NCBI RefSeq assembly: GCF_949296715.1
Contig: NZ_CASFQD010000038.1
Coordinates: 1-64,000, forward strand
Direction of reading: 5' to 3'
Length of the DNA stretch: 64,000 bases
Source: an uncultured Alistipes sp.
GTDB lineage: Bacteria; Bacteroidota; Bacteroidia; Bacteroidales; Rikenellaceae
Shown here: positions 36,000 through 45,618 of the stretch, piece by piece
Layout: each line of letters begins with the position of its first letter
Position numbering within the stretch: the first letter of the stretch is position 1
The notes under the pieces: model-generated
Database searches by the model: none
Told to the model about the DNA's origin: nothing
The model's input: the letters and a program-made list of their open reading frames with translations, nothing else
Made by a program: the position numbers and the translations under genes

Positions 36000-36686
36000 T
36001 CAATTTTCCGCCGCTACCGGCTTGCGCAGGCGCGCGATGGGGGTCTGCGATCCGATGGTCGGGTCGCCGATCTCGACCAGCAGCTCGCTCTCCTTGGGGA
36101 TGAGCACGTCGACCCGCGAGCCGAACTTGATGAAGCCGCAGACGCTGTTCTGCTCCACGGGCTCGCCCGGCTTCATGTAGGAGACGATGCGGCGGGCGAT
36201 GAGCCCCGCGATCTGGCGGAAAAGCACCGGCTGCCCCGACGCCATGCGCACGACGGTCGTCGTGCGTTCGTTCTCCGTCGAGGACTTGGGATGCCACGCC
36301 ACGAGGAAGCGCCCCGGATGGTATTTGAAGTACTCCACCTTGCCGCCCACGGGGACCCAGTTCATGTGGACGTTCGTGATGGACATGAAGATCGAAATCT
36401 GGAGCATCTCCTGCTTGAGGTACTCGTTCTCCATGACGACCTCCGTGACGACCACGCGGCCGTCGCACGGGGCGAAGACCAGGTCGGCATCGTGGATGCG
36501 CACGCGGCGCGGCTCGCGGAAGAAGGCCACGATGAAGAACCAGAAGAGCAGCAGGAATACCGTACCGCCCCACAGCAGCATGTTGGCGGCGTCGTTCAGG
36601 AGCAGGCGGTAGAAGCCCCACCAGATCAGCACGCAGACAACGCCCGAAATAAAGATGATCTTGTATCCTTCCTTATTGATTCTCAT
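36000..36686 (-). CDS. psd: Phosphatidylserine decarboxylase family protein
   Basis: 228 aa, the short proenzyme class. It makes phosphatidylethanolamine at the inner membrane. Two hydrophobic helices (residues 9-29 and 37-56) precede the catalytic domain. FAPCDGRV, SIFMSITNVHMNW and the self-cleavage site Gly189-Ser190 (IKFGSRVDV), which yields the pyruvoyl group, are in place. It follows cdsA by 27 bases, linking two steps of phospholipid synthesis; phosphatidylserine synthase is not in the window. Confidence 0.92.
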   Translation of the reverse strand: MRINKEGYKIIFISGVVCVLIWWGFYRLLLNDAANMLLWGGTVFLLLFWFFIVAFFREPRRVRIHDADLVFAPCDGRVVVTEVVMENEYLKQEMLQISIFMSITNVHMNWVPVGGKVEYFKYHPGRFLVAWHPKSSTENERTTTVVRMASGQPVLFRQIAGLIARRIVSYMKPGEPVEQNSVCGFIKFGSRVDVLIPKESELLVEIGDPTIGSQTPIARLRKPVAAEN

Positions 36687-36713
36687 AACTCGACGGAGTT
36701 TGCGGTTTCAGAT

Positions 36714-37562
36714 TCACATGACGGACCACAGGTAGACGACCACGAAGGGAGCCGAGAGCAGCATGGCGTCGAAGCGGTCCAGGATGCCTCCGTGGCCCGG
36801 GATGAGCGCGCCGGAATCCTTGACGCCGGCCGCACGCTTGAACATCGACTCCACCAGATCACCCAGCACACCCGTGACGGAAGCGACGAGCGCCAGCCCG
36901 GTCCAGATCCACCACGCCTCGCCCAGGCAGTGCGAAGCGACGTATCCCACGATGACGGCCCCGGCCACGCCGCCGAAGAACCCCTCCCAGGACTTCTTGG
37001 GCGAGAGGCGCTCGAAGAGGCGGTGCCGCCCGAAGGTCATGCCCACGAGGTAGGCGAAGACGTCGTTGGCCCAGATGATGAAGACGAAGAAGAGCATCGC
37101 CCACGGGTTCCATTCGTAGCGCCCCACGAAGGGGATGTAGCACATGAGCGTCAGCGGCAGGGCCACGTAGCAGACACCCAGCAGCGTCAGTCCGACATTC
37201 GCCGCGGGGTTCTCGCCCTTGCGGTAGAGCTCGCAGACGAGCATCAACGGCAGCAACAGCAGCAGGAAGGCCATGCATGCGGCCATCATCGGCCGCATGG
37301 TTCCCGTCACGTCGACACTTCCCGTGAGGAAGGCGAAGTTGACCAGGAAGAGCGCCACGCCGGCAACCAGACCGATCAGCCGCTGGGGACGGTCGCCCCG
37401 CGCCTCGGCCAGCGCGTAGAATTCGTGCATGCCGCCGACGAGCAGCACCAGCAGCAGTGCGCCGAAGCTCCACTGCGACCAGACGATGGCCCCGAGGACC
37501 ACCGCCGCCAGTACGATTCCGCTCAACGTGCGGACCGCGAGATTCTTCATCTTGTCTGTCAT
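36714..37562 (-). CDS. cdsA: Phosphatidate cytidylyltransferase
   Basis: 282 aa with about eight membrane helices. It forms CDP-diacylglycerol, the common precursor of phospholipids. The family signature near the C-terminus is complete: LSPKKSWEGFFGG, then VLGDLVESMFKR and KDSGALIPGHGGILDRFD with the catalytic Asp pair. It lies 32 bases after ftsH in the same run. Confidence 0.95.
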   Translation of the reverse strand: MTDKMKNLAVRTLSGIVLAAVVLGAIVWSQWSFGALLLVLLVGGMHEFYALAEARGDRPQRLIGLVAGVALFLVNFAFLTGSVDVTGTMRPMMAACMAFLLLLLPLMLVCELYRKGENPAANVGLTLLGVCYVALPLTLMCYIPFVGRYEWNPWAMLFFVFIIWANDVFAYLVGMTFGRHRLFERLSPKKSWEGFFGGVAGAVIVGYVASHCLGEAWWIWTGLALVASVTGVLGDLVESMFKRAAGVKDSGALIPGHGGILDRFDAMLLSAPFVVVYLWSVM

Positions 37563-37594
37563 TATCAGGCAATCAGGTTAGAGGGTTGTCGCTC

Positions 37595-39691
37595 TTACTT
37601 CTCCCCGGCCGAGGGTGCATCCTCCGCCCGGTCGGCCGCTCCGGAGCTCTTTCCGGACGTCGTCTCCGACGCAGCGGCCGGTGCGGCAGAGGCCGCATCA
37701 CCCGCCGGGACATTATCCGGCCGGCGCTCCGCCTCGGCCGTCTTCGCAGCCTTCTCCGCCTCGCGGCGCTCGCGCTCGATATCCTTCCTGCGCTTGCCGA
37801 AGATGCGCTCGACATCCTCGGTGAAGACCACCTCGCGCTCGAGCAGCAGCTCGGCCAGCTGCTTCAGTCCGTCGGCATGCTCGCGCAGCACCTTCTCGGC
37901 CATGGCGTAGGCCTTGGCGATGAGCGCCTTGGCCTCGGCGTCGATCTGCTGCGCCGTCAGTTCCGAATAGGGTTTCGTGAAGGCCATGTCGCTCTGGCCC
38001 GTCGAGTCGTAGTACGAGAGCGTGCCGACGGCCTCGCTCATGCCGTAGTAGGCGACCATGGCGTAGGCCTGCTTCGTGACGCGCTCCAGGTCGTTGAGCG
38101 CCCCGGTCGACACCTGTCCGAAGGTCAGCTGCTCCGACACGCGCCCGCCGAGCGTGGCGGCCAGCTCGTCCATGATCTGCTCGCGCGTGGTGATCTGCCG
38201 CTCCTCGGGCAAGTACCAGGCGGCGCCCAGCGCCTTGCCGCGCGGGATGATCGTCACCTTGATGAGCGGATTGGCATTCTCGAGAATCCAGCTTACCGTG
38301 GCGTGGCCCGCCTCGTGGTAGGCGATCACGCGCTTCTCCTCGTCGGAGATGATCTTGTTCTTGCGCTCCAGACCGCCGACGATGCGGTCGATCGCCGCGA
38401 GGAAGTCCTCCTTCGAGATGAACTTCTTGTTGTGGCGGGCAGCGATGAGCGCCGCCTCGTTGCAGACGTTGGCGATGTCGGCGCCCGAGAAGCCGGGGGT
38501 CTGGCGCGCCAGGAACGTGCGGTCGAGCTCCGGATCGAGCTTCAGCGGCCGCAGGTGCACCTCGAAAATCTCCTCGCGCTCCTTGACGTCGGGCAGCCCC
38601 ACCTCGATCTGCCGGTCGAAGCGGCCCGCACGCATGAGCGCCTTGTCGAGGATGTCGGCGCGGTTCGTCGCCGCCAGCACGATGACACCCGTATTGGTCT
38701 GGAAGCCGTCCATCTCCGTGAGGAGCTGGTTGAGCGTATTTTCGCGTTCGTCGTTGCCGGAGAAGCCCGCATTCTTGCCGCGCGCGCGGCCGATGGCGTC
38801 GATCTCGTCGATGAAGACGATGCACGGGGCCTTCTGCTTGGCCTGCTCGAAGAGGTCGCGCACGCGCGAGGCGCCCACGCCCACGAACATCTCCACGAAG
38901 TCCGAGCCCGAGATCGAGAGGAACGGCACGTTCGCCTCGCCCGCCACGGCCTTGGCCAGCAGCGTCTTGCCCGTACCCGGAGGGCCTACGAGCAGCGCGC
39001 CCTTCGGAATCTTGGCGCCCAGCTCGCGGTACTTGTCCGCCTTGCGGAGGAAGTCGACGATCTCCATGATCTCGACCTTGGCCTCCTCCAGACCGGCCAC
39101 ATCCTTGAAGGTCACGCGCTTGGAATTGTCCTTGTCGAAGACCTGCGCCTTGGCCTTGCCCACGTTCATGATGCCGCCGCCCGCACCGCCTCCGGCGCCG
39201 CGCGACATCGAGCGCATGATGAAGAACCACACGCCGATGATGAGCACCCACGGCAGCAGGTTGACCAGAATATTGGTCCAGTCGCTGGTCTTGTTCTCGT
39301 AGACGACCGGGACCTGGCGGCCCGACACCTGCTCGGCGGCCTTCAGGTCCTCGCGGAACGAATCCACCGAACCGATATTGAAGACCAGCTGCACGCCCTT
39401 TTCGGGCATGCGGCGGAAGCGCTTGTCATTCGCGTCGGTACGGTATTTCTTCACGGCCTCCTTCTTGAGGTAGACCTGCGCCTGGTCGCGGTTGACGACC
39501 TCGATCTTCTCCACCTCGCCGGCCTCGACCATCTGCCCGACGGTCATCCAGTCGCTCTGCAGGGGCGTGTCGTCCGACTGCCCGAAGAGCGCCCAGCCGA
39601 TAATCAGGGCGCCGAGCACGCCGTAGACCCACATGAACGAGGGCCGCGGCATATTCACTTTGGGTTTGCTGTTATTTCCTTTCGTCATCAT
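37595..39691 (-). CDS. ftsH: ATP-dependent zinc metalloprotease FtsH
   Basis: 698 aa. Membrane-bound AAA+ protease for quality control and for tuning lipid synthesis enzymes. One helix at about 20-37, a periplasmic domain, a second helix at about 140-160, Walker A GPPGTGKT (236-243), Walker [11 protein letters not shown], the SRH region with ATNRADILD, and zinc motif HEAGH (459-463). A low-complexity Ala/Asp/Glu tail starts near residue 645. It begins 9 bases after rsfS. Confidence 0.98.
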   Translation of the reverse strand: MMTKGNNSKPKVNMPRPSFMWVYGVLGALIIGWALFGQSDDTPLQSDWMTVGQMVEAGEVEKIEVVNRDQAQVYLKKEAVKKYRTDANDKRFRRMPEKGVQLVFNIGSVDSFREDLKAAEQVSGRQVPVVYENKTSDWTNILVNLLPWVLIIGVWFFIMRSMSRGAGGGAGGGIMNVGKAKAQVFDKDNSKRVTFKDVAGLEEAKVEIMEIVDFLRKADKYRELGAKIPKGALLVGPPGTGKTLLAKAVAGEANVPFLSISGSDFVEMFVGVGASRVRDLFEQAKQKAPCIVFIDEIDAIGRARGKNAGFSGNDERENTLNQLLTEMDGFQTNTGVIVLAATNRADILDKALMRAGRFDRQIEVGLPDVKEREEIFEVHLRPLKLDPELDRTFLARQTPGFSGADIANVCNEAALIAARHNKKFISKEDFLAAIDRIVGGLERKNKIISDEEKRVIAYHEAGHATVSWILENANPLIKVTIIPRGKALGAAWYLPEERQITTREQIMDELAATLGGRVSEQLTFGQVSTGALNDLERVTKQAYAMVAYYGMSEAVGTLSYYDSTGQSDMAFTKPYSELTAQQIDAEAKALIAKAYAMAEKVLREHADGLKQLAELLLEREVVFTEDVERIFGKRRKDIERERREAEKAAKTAEAERRPDNVPAGDAASAAPAAASETTSGKSSGAADRAEDAPSAGEK

Positions 39692-39700
39692 GTTCTTCTC

Positions 39701-40051
39701 CTATTCTTCGTATTCGTAACGCTGCATGGGGGCGTCGGCCCACAGCTCCTCCAGGCGGTAGAAGCTGCGCAGTTCGGTCTGGAAGATGTGCACCACGACA
39801 TCCACATAGTCCATGGCGATCCACAGGGCGTTCTGCTGCCCCTCGATGCGCCAGACCTTCTCGCCGAGCACCTCGAGCACCTTCTCCTCGATGCCCGCGG
39901 CGATGGCGGCCACCTGCGTCGTGGAGTCCGCATTGCAGACCACGAACTTCGAACAGATGGCGCCGTCGAATCCCGAGAGGTCCAACGATACGATGTTCTT
40001 TCCCTTCTTATCTTCAATCGCGCTGACGATCGTTTCGATCAGTTTGTCCAT
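39701..40051 (-). CDS. rsfS: Ribosomal silencing factor RsfS
   Basis: 116 aa. It binds ribosomal protein uL14 and blocks subunit joining when nutrients are short. The Iojap/RsfS fold shows in GAICSKFVVCNADSTTQ, WRIEGQQNALWIAMDYVDVVVHIF and YRLEELWADA. First gene of the seven-gene run down to ahcY. Confidence 0.95.
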   Translation of the reverse strand: MDKLIETIVSAIEDKKGKNIVSLDLSGFDGAICSKFVVCNADSTTQVAAIAAGIEEKVLEVLGEKVWRIEGQQNALWIAMDYVDVVVHIFQTELRSFYRLEELWADAPMQRYEYEE

Positions 40052-40083
40052 AAAATTCCTTTCAATACGTGTCTATAACCTTG

Positions 40084-40091
40084 CAAAGGTA
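40084..40091 (-). promoter_or_regulatory. rsfS operon -7 box (TACCTTTG)
   Basis: Consensus -7 box 32 bases before the rsfS start on the minus strand. A TTTTC takes the place of the -33 TTTG at the right distance. Confidence 0.55.
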
Positions 40092-40164
40092 CGAAATAGA
40101 ATTAAGATTTGAAAATTACACGTCAAGAAATAGCACCAAATAGCACCCGCAGCGCCGAATCTGC

Positions 40165-40198
40165 AAAAAAAGCGGCGTCCCGGAGTACGAGGCGCCGC
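40165..40198 (-). terminator. oxyR terminator
   Basis: GCGGCG/CGCCGC stem (40172-40177 with 40193-40198) followed on the minus strand by seven T residues. Confidence 0.65.
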
Positions 40199-40224
40199 AT
40201 GTCGGAAGAGCCTGCCGGCCGCGG

Positions 40225-41124
40225 TCAGACGCCCGCCGGCGCGGCATGCGCCATGATCGTATCGGTGAGGGCCTTGATGATCGACCCCTTGACGTAGGTG
40301 CGGCGCACGGCCACGGCGATCTTGCGCGACGTGGCACCCTTGGCCAGGGTCTTGAGCCGGTCGCGCCGGTCGGCGGGGATGTACTCGATGGCCATCTCGG
40401 GAATGATCGTCAGGCACGCCGTGCAGTCGACGATGCGCATGAGCGTGTCGAGCGACCCCGACTCGAAGGAGAAGTGCGACGGCATCTCGCGCTTGGCCTG
40501 GCACAACTCGATGATCTGGTCGCGCATGCAGTTGCCGGCGCTCAAAATCACGAGGTCCTTCAGGTCGATGTCCTCGATGCGGATGTTCTGCCGCTCGTAG
40601 AGCGGGTTCTCGGGCGAGACATAGGCGTAGAAGCGGTCGTTGAAGAGCTCCTGCTCCTGGATGCCCTCGCCGCACGTGCCGCTGGCCACGAGCGCCGCGT
40701 CGATGCGGTCGCGCTTGAGTGCCGAGACGATGTCGGAGGTGATCATCTCCGAAATCTCCAGCTCGACCTTCGGGTAGTCGCGCACGAAGGCCGGGATGAA
40801 CTTGTGCAGCAGGTAGGGGGCGATTGTCGGGATGACCCCGAGGCGCAGCTTGCCGGCCGTCTCGCCCTTGAGTTCGGTCACCGCCTCGCGGATGCAGTTG
40901 TAGGCCTTGAGCGTCTCGCGGGCGCGGTCGAGCACCACGACGCCCGCCTCGGTCGGAATCACGGGTTTCTTCGAGCGGTCGAGCAGCACCACGCCCAGTT
41001 CCTCCTCGAGGGCCTTGACCTGCATGCTCAACGAGGGTTGCGTCACGAAGCAGTGTTCGGCCGCCAGCGAAAAACTGCCGCAGTTGGCCACGGCCAACAG
41101 GTATTCGAGCTGGATGATTGTCAT
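40225..41124 (-). CDS. oxyR: Hydrogen-peroxide sensor, LysR family OxyR
   Basis: 299 aa. An N-terminal winged helix-turn-helix (FSLAAEHCFVTQPSLSMQVKALE region, residues 18-40) precedes a LysR effector domain. The two redox cysteines fall at 199 and 208 (AGNCMRDQIIELC), the same numbers and spacing as in E. coli OxyR, so a peroxide-driven disulfide switch is expected. Targets such as catalase or Dps are not in this window. Divergent from trpS. Confidence 0.92.
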   Translation of the reverse strand: MTIIQLEYLLAVANCGSFSLAAEHCFVTQPSLSMQVKALEEELGVVLLDRSKKPVIPTEAGVVVLDRARETLKAYNCIREAVTELKGETAGKLRLGVIPTIAPYLLHKFIPAFVRDYPKVELEISEMITSDIVSALKRDRIDAALVASGTCGEGIQEQELFNDRFYAYVSPENPLYERQNIRIEDIDLKDLVILSAGNCMRDQIIELCQAKREMPSHFSFESGSLDTLMRIVDCTACLTIIPEMAIEYIPADRRDRLKTLAKGATSRKIAVAVRRTYVKGSIIKALTDTIMAHAAPAGV

Positions 41125-41157
41125 AAAAGGTAACTATTTCGGCAGACGAAAATATAA

Positions 41158-42411
<1,254 letters not shown>

Positions 42412-42430
42412 CCGACAATCCGCAGCGACG

Positions 42431-44215
42431 ATGAGATTTCCGCGTGCCGACCGGCTCTACGCCCTGTTCCTGCGCCTGACGCGGCGCCTGTCGAACAGCC
42501 AGATGATGATGCTTCTGGCCGTCGTGGTCGGCGTGCTCGCGGGGCTGGGCACCTACTTCTTCGAAATCCTGCTCTACGCCATCAAGAACGGACTGACGCG
42601 CTGGTTCCCTGTGGACAGCGCCCACTTCCTCTACCTGATCTACCCCGTCGTGGGCATCATCCTCGCGTCGCTCTTCGTCCGCTACATCGTCCGCGACAAC
42701 ATCTCCGAAGGGGTGACGCGCGTGCTCTACGCCATGTCGAGCCGCAACTCGCGCATCGCCCCCCACAACTGCTGGACCTCGGTCGTCGGCGGCGCCACGA
42801 CCATCGGATTCGGCGGTTCGGTGGGTCCCGAGGCCCCGATCGTGCTGACGGGCGCCGCCATCGGCTCGAACATCGGCCGGCTCGCCCGCCTCAACTACAA
42901 GCACACGACGCTGATGCTCTGCTGCGGCGCCGGCGCGGCCCTCGCCGCGATCTTCAAGGCCCCGATCACAGGCGTGGTCTTCGTGCTGGAGATTCTCATG
43001 CTCGACATCACGGCCGGGTCGGTCATCCCGCTGCTGATCTCCTCGATCACCGCCACGACGATGGCCTTCATGCTGCGGGGCTTCGACCCGATCATCGCCG
43101 TGACGCTCGCCCCCGAGGACGCCTTCGAACTGTGGCAGATTCCGCTCTTCATCCTGCTGGGCGTCTGCTGCGGACTGATGGCCTGGTACTTCACCTCGAT
43201 GAACACGCGCGTCATCAACTTCTTCGGACGCTTCGACAGGCCCTACAAGAAGTGGATCGTCGGCGGCACCGTGCTGGGCATCCTGATCTTCATCTTCCCG
43301 CCCCTCTACGGCGAGGGATACGAGGGCTTCACGTCGCTCATGCACGGCAACACGCAGCAACTCTTCGACAGTTCGCTCTTCTACCGCTTCCGCGACATCG
43401 ACTGGGTGGTGATCCTCTTCGTCATCGCCACGATGTTCTTCAAGGTCATCGCCATGGCTTCGACCAACGCCGCGGGCGGCGTGGGCGGTACGTTCGCGCC
43501 GTCGCTCTTCGTCGGCGCCTTTACGGGCGCGACGCTGGCGCTCGTCTGCAACGCCCTCTTCCACTGGAACGTCCCCGTCGCGTCGTTCACGCTCGTGGGC
43601 ATGGCGGGCGTCATGGCCGGGGTGATGAACGCACCGCTGACGTCGATCTTCCTGATCGCCGAACTCTCGAGCGGCTACGGGCTCTTCATCCCGCTGATGA
43701 TCACCGCCTGCATCTCCTTCGCCGTGAACTACTACCTCGACCCCGACTCGATCTACACCAAAAAACTGCGCGAGAAGGGCGAGCTGCTGACCCACGACAA
43801 GGACCAGTCGGTCTTCGTCTTCCTGAAGCTCGAGGAGCTCATGGAGACCGACTTCCTGCGCATCCGCGAGAACTTCACGCTGGGCGACATCATCCACATC
43901 ATCTCGACGGCGCGCCGCAACATCTTCCCCGTGATCGACAACTTCGGCCGGCTGATCGGCATCGTGCAGCTGGACGACCTGCGCAAGGACATGTTCAAGC
44001 GCGAGAAGTACGGACAGCCGATCTCGGACTACATGATCCAGCCGCCCGACCGCATCCTCGAGCACGAGTCGATCCAGAGCATCCTCCCGAAGTTCGAGGA
44101 CAGCCACACGTGGATGCTGCCCGTCGTCGACAAGCAGAACCATTACCTGGGCTTCATCTCCAAGTCGCGCATCCTGAACGCCTACCGCGAGCAGCTGGTG
44201 CGCATCCAGCAGTAA
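42431..44215 (+). CDS. ClC-type chloride channel/transporter with CBS domains
   Basis: 594 aa: about ten membrane helices of the ClC fold (residues 25-440), then a pair of CBS domains (about 460-590) that usually sense nucleotides. The anion-site motif reads GSVGPEAP (129-136) where E. coli ClC has GREGP. The gating/proton glutamate position is therefore Val131, which in studied ClC proteins turns exchangers into proton-uncoupled pathways. The later selectivity helix GGVGGTFAPSLFVGAF is normal. Ion and direction cannot be told from sequence. Confidence 0.9.
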   Translation: MRFPRADRLYALFLRLTRRLSNSQMMMLLAVVVGVLAGLGTYFFEILLYAIKNGLTRWFPVDSAHFLYLIYPVVGIILASLFVRYIVRDNISEGVTRVLYAMSSRNSRIAPHNCWTSVVGGATTIGFGGSVGPEAPIVLTGAAIGSNIGRLARLNYKHTTLMLCCGAGAALAAIFKAPITGVVFVLEILMLDITAGSVIPLLISSITATTMAFMLRGFDPIIAVTLAPEDAFELWQIPLFILLGVCCGLMAWYFTSMNTRVINFFGRFDRPYKKWIVGGTVLGILIFIFPPLYGEGYEGFTSLMHGNTQQLFDSSLFYRFRDIDWVVILFVIATMFFKVIAMASTNAAGGVGGTFAPSLFVGAFTGATLALVCNALFHWNVPVASFTLVGMAGVMAGVMNAPLTSIFLIAELSSGYGLFIPLMITACISFAVNYYLDPDSIYTKKLREKGELLTHDKDQSVFVFLKLEELMETDFLRIRENFTLGDIIHIISTARRNIFPVIDNFGRLIGIVQLDDLRKDMFKREKYGQPISDYMIQPPDRILEHESIQSILPKFEDSHTWMLPVVDKQNHYLGFISKSRILNAYREQLVRIQQ

Positions 44216-44321
44216 CCGCCGGCCGGATGCCGCGGGGAGGGGCGGAGCGGCAGCCGCCGCGCAACGCCCGCCCGCGAAGGACCGGCCCGAACCCTGTTCC
44301 AACCCGCAAAACCCGAACGCC

Positions 44322-44672
44322 ATGAATGCTTCAGACCCGACCCGACACGACCTGCCCGACTGGTGCGACGAACTCGACTGCGCCGTCACGCGCTGCGACA
44401 CCGAAGGCACGGTTCTCTACCAGAATGCCCGCTCGATCGCCGTGAACGGCGACGTAAGGGGCCGTTCGCTCCTCCCCTGCCACAACGGCCGCTCGCGGGA
44501 GATCATCCGCCGCCTGATCGAGACGGGCGGACGCAACGTCTACACGATCGAGAAGTGCGGCGTGCGCAAGCTCATCTACCAGACCGCATGGCGCGAGGAG
44601 GGCGTTGTGCGCGGCCTTGTCGAGTTCTCGATGGAGCTTCCCGACGCCATGCCCCACTACGTGCGGAGCTGA
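44322..44672 (+). CDS. Small PAS-domain protein
   Basis: 116 aa, essentially one PAS domain (AVTRCDTEGTVLYQN at the start, GRSLLPCH, TIEKCGVRKLIYQTAWREEGVVRGLVEFS position at the end). Relatives are stand-alone cytoplasmic sensors of unknown signal. A cysteine-histidine pair (LPCHNGRS) in the middle could hold a ligand, but this is a guess. No kinase or output domain is attached, and no regulator is adjacent in the same unit. Confidence 0.75.
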   Translation: MNASDPTRHDLPDWCDELDCAVTRCDTEGTVLYQNARSIAVNGDVRGRSLLPCHNGRSREIIRRLIETGGRNVYTIEKCGVRKLIYQTAWREEGVVRGLVEFSMELPDAMPHYVRS

Positions 44673-44685
44673 TTTTTTGTCGCGT

Positions 44686-44720
44686 TTACTTGTAATTTTG
44701 TAAAGTTTATTTTACATTTG
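44686..44720 (+). promoter_or_regulatory. Promoter with TTAC/GTAA operator half-sites
   Basis: CTTG (44689-44692), 20 bases, TACATTTG (44713-44720) is a good promoter. A perfect inverted repeat TGTAAA-n6-TTTACA (44699-44704, 44711-44716) covers the spacer and -7 box. A second palindrome TTAC-TT-GTAA (44686-44695) covers the -33 box. Likely binding sites for the XRE regulator encoded 0.5 kb downstream. Confidence 0.6.
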
Positions 44721-44785
44721 CAGCAGCAGACGGGAGCAGTGCGCACCTCCGGCAGTCTGCATGAACCGACAAAACACCATTCGCC

Positions 44786-45235
44786 ATGAACAAAAACCTG
44801 CTGCTGCCCCACGCCTTCAAGAAGATCGGGTGGGTGCTGTTTCTGCCGACCCTGCTGCTCGGCCTGCTGATGGCCGTCGACGGCTTCAACGGCTTCAACG
44901 GCTTCCCTTCGTTTCTGCGGACCGGCCCCTACTCGGAGAGCGCCGCGCGCATCTGGAACAACATCGTCCTCGTGGGCATCCTCCTCGGGGTGCTCTTCAT
45001 CTGCTGCTCGCGCGAGCGCGTGGAGGACGAGCTCATCGGCCGCATCCGCCTCAACGCGCTGCTCGCGGCACTCTACCTGACGACCGGCATCGCCGTTGTC
45101 AGCGCCCTGCTGCTCTACGACGTGGCCTACCTCTACTTCATGATCTTCAACCTGGCGCTGCTGCCCGTGCTCTTTCTGCTGATCGAGCGGGTCATGCTGT
45201 GGCGGTTGAGAAAGGAGGTCCCGCATGAAGAATAG
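44786..45235 (+). CDS. Four-helix membrane protein paired with an XRE regulator
   Basis: 149 aa of unknown function. Four hydrophobic segments (about residues 14-32, 59-77, 88-109, 113-135). A small tandem FNGFNGF follows the first. The last 11 bases overlap the start of the regulator gene, an arrangement common for small Firmicutes/Bacteroidetes membrane protein-HTH pairs. It may be the signal partner or simply the regulated product. Confidence 0.75.
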   Translation: MNKNLLLPHAFKKIGWVLFLPTLLLGLLMAVDGFNGFNGFPSFLRTGPYSESAARIWNNIVLVGILLGVLFICCSRERVEDELIGRIRLNALLAALYLTTGIAVVSALLLYDVAYLYFMIFNLALLPVLFLLIERVMLWRLRKEVPHEE

Positions 45236-45425
45236 CCTCCGTGTCGCCCGCGCCGAGGTGCGCATGACACAGCAGCAGCTGGCCGACGCCGTCGGGGTGA
45301 GCCGCCAGACGATCAACGCCATCGAGAGCGGGAAGTTCGTCCCCTCGACGGTGCTGGCGCTGAAGATCGCCCGCTGCTTCGGCAAGGCCGTCGAGGCCAT
45401 TTTCCAGCTCGAGGAGGGCGAATAG
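45225..45425 (+). CDS. XRE-family transcriptional regulator (YgzD/YozG-like)
   Basis: 66 aa, essentially one helix-turn-helix: MTQQQLADAVGVSRQTINAIESG with the second helix SRQTINAIE reading DNA, then ARCFGKAVEAIFQLEEGE as the closing helix. Small stand-alone repressors of this type usually control their own operon. The operator-like repeats at 44686-44716 are the natural target. Confidence 0.9.
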   Translation: MKNSLRVARAEVRMTQQQLADAVGVSRQTINAIESGKFVPSTVLALKIARCFGKAVEAIFQLEEGE

Positions 45426-45528
45426 GCCGCCCGGCCCGGCAACGGGGCGAGCCCTCTGCCCGGGCGCCGCACCGCCGCATCCGAAGGCCGCGGCACAGGA
45501 CCATCCGCATGCCGGGCTGTAAAATCAA

Positions 45529-45561
45529 GCGTCCCCGCCGCAAATGTCGCGACGGGGACGC
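45529..45561. terminator. Hairpin between XRE and pectinesterase genes
   Basis: GCGTCCCCG (45529-45537) pairs with CGGGGACGC (45553-45561) with further pairing inside. The two genes converge here. Confidence 0.5.
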
Positions 45562-45618
45562 TCTCCATTATATATAGGTTTATTGGGGGCTGATTCGGGC
45601 AGAGCCGCCTGGAAGGCG

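Noticed and set aside
35955..37910. A 651-codon plus-strand frame over psd and cdsA
   Set aside because: Asp/Glu/His/Gln-rich antisense shadow; both minus-strand genes have complete active-site motifs.
44887..44910. FNGFNGF tandem in the small membrane protein
   Set aside because: Only about two and a half 9-base units; too short to call a functional repeat.
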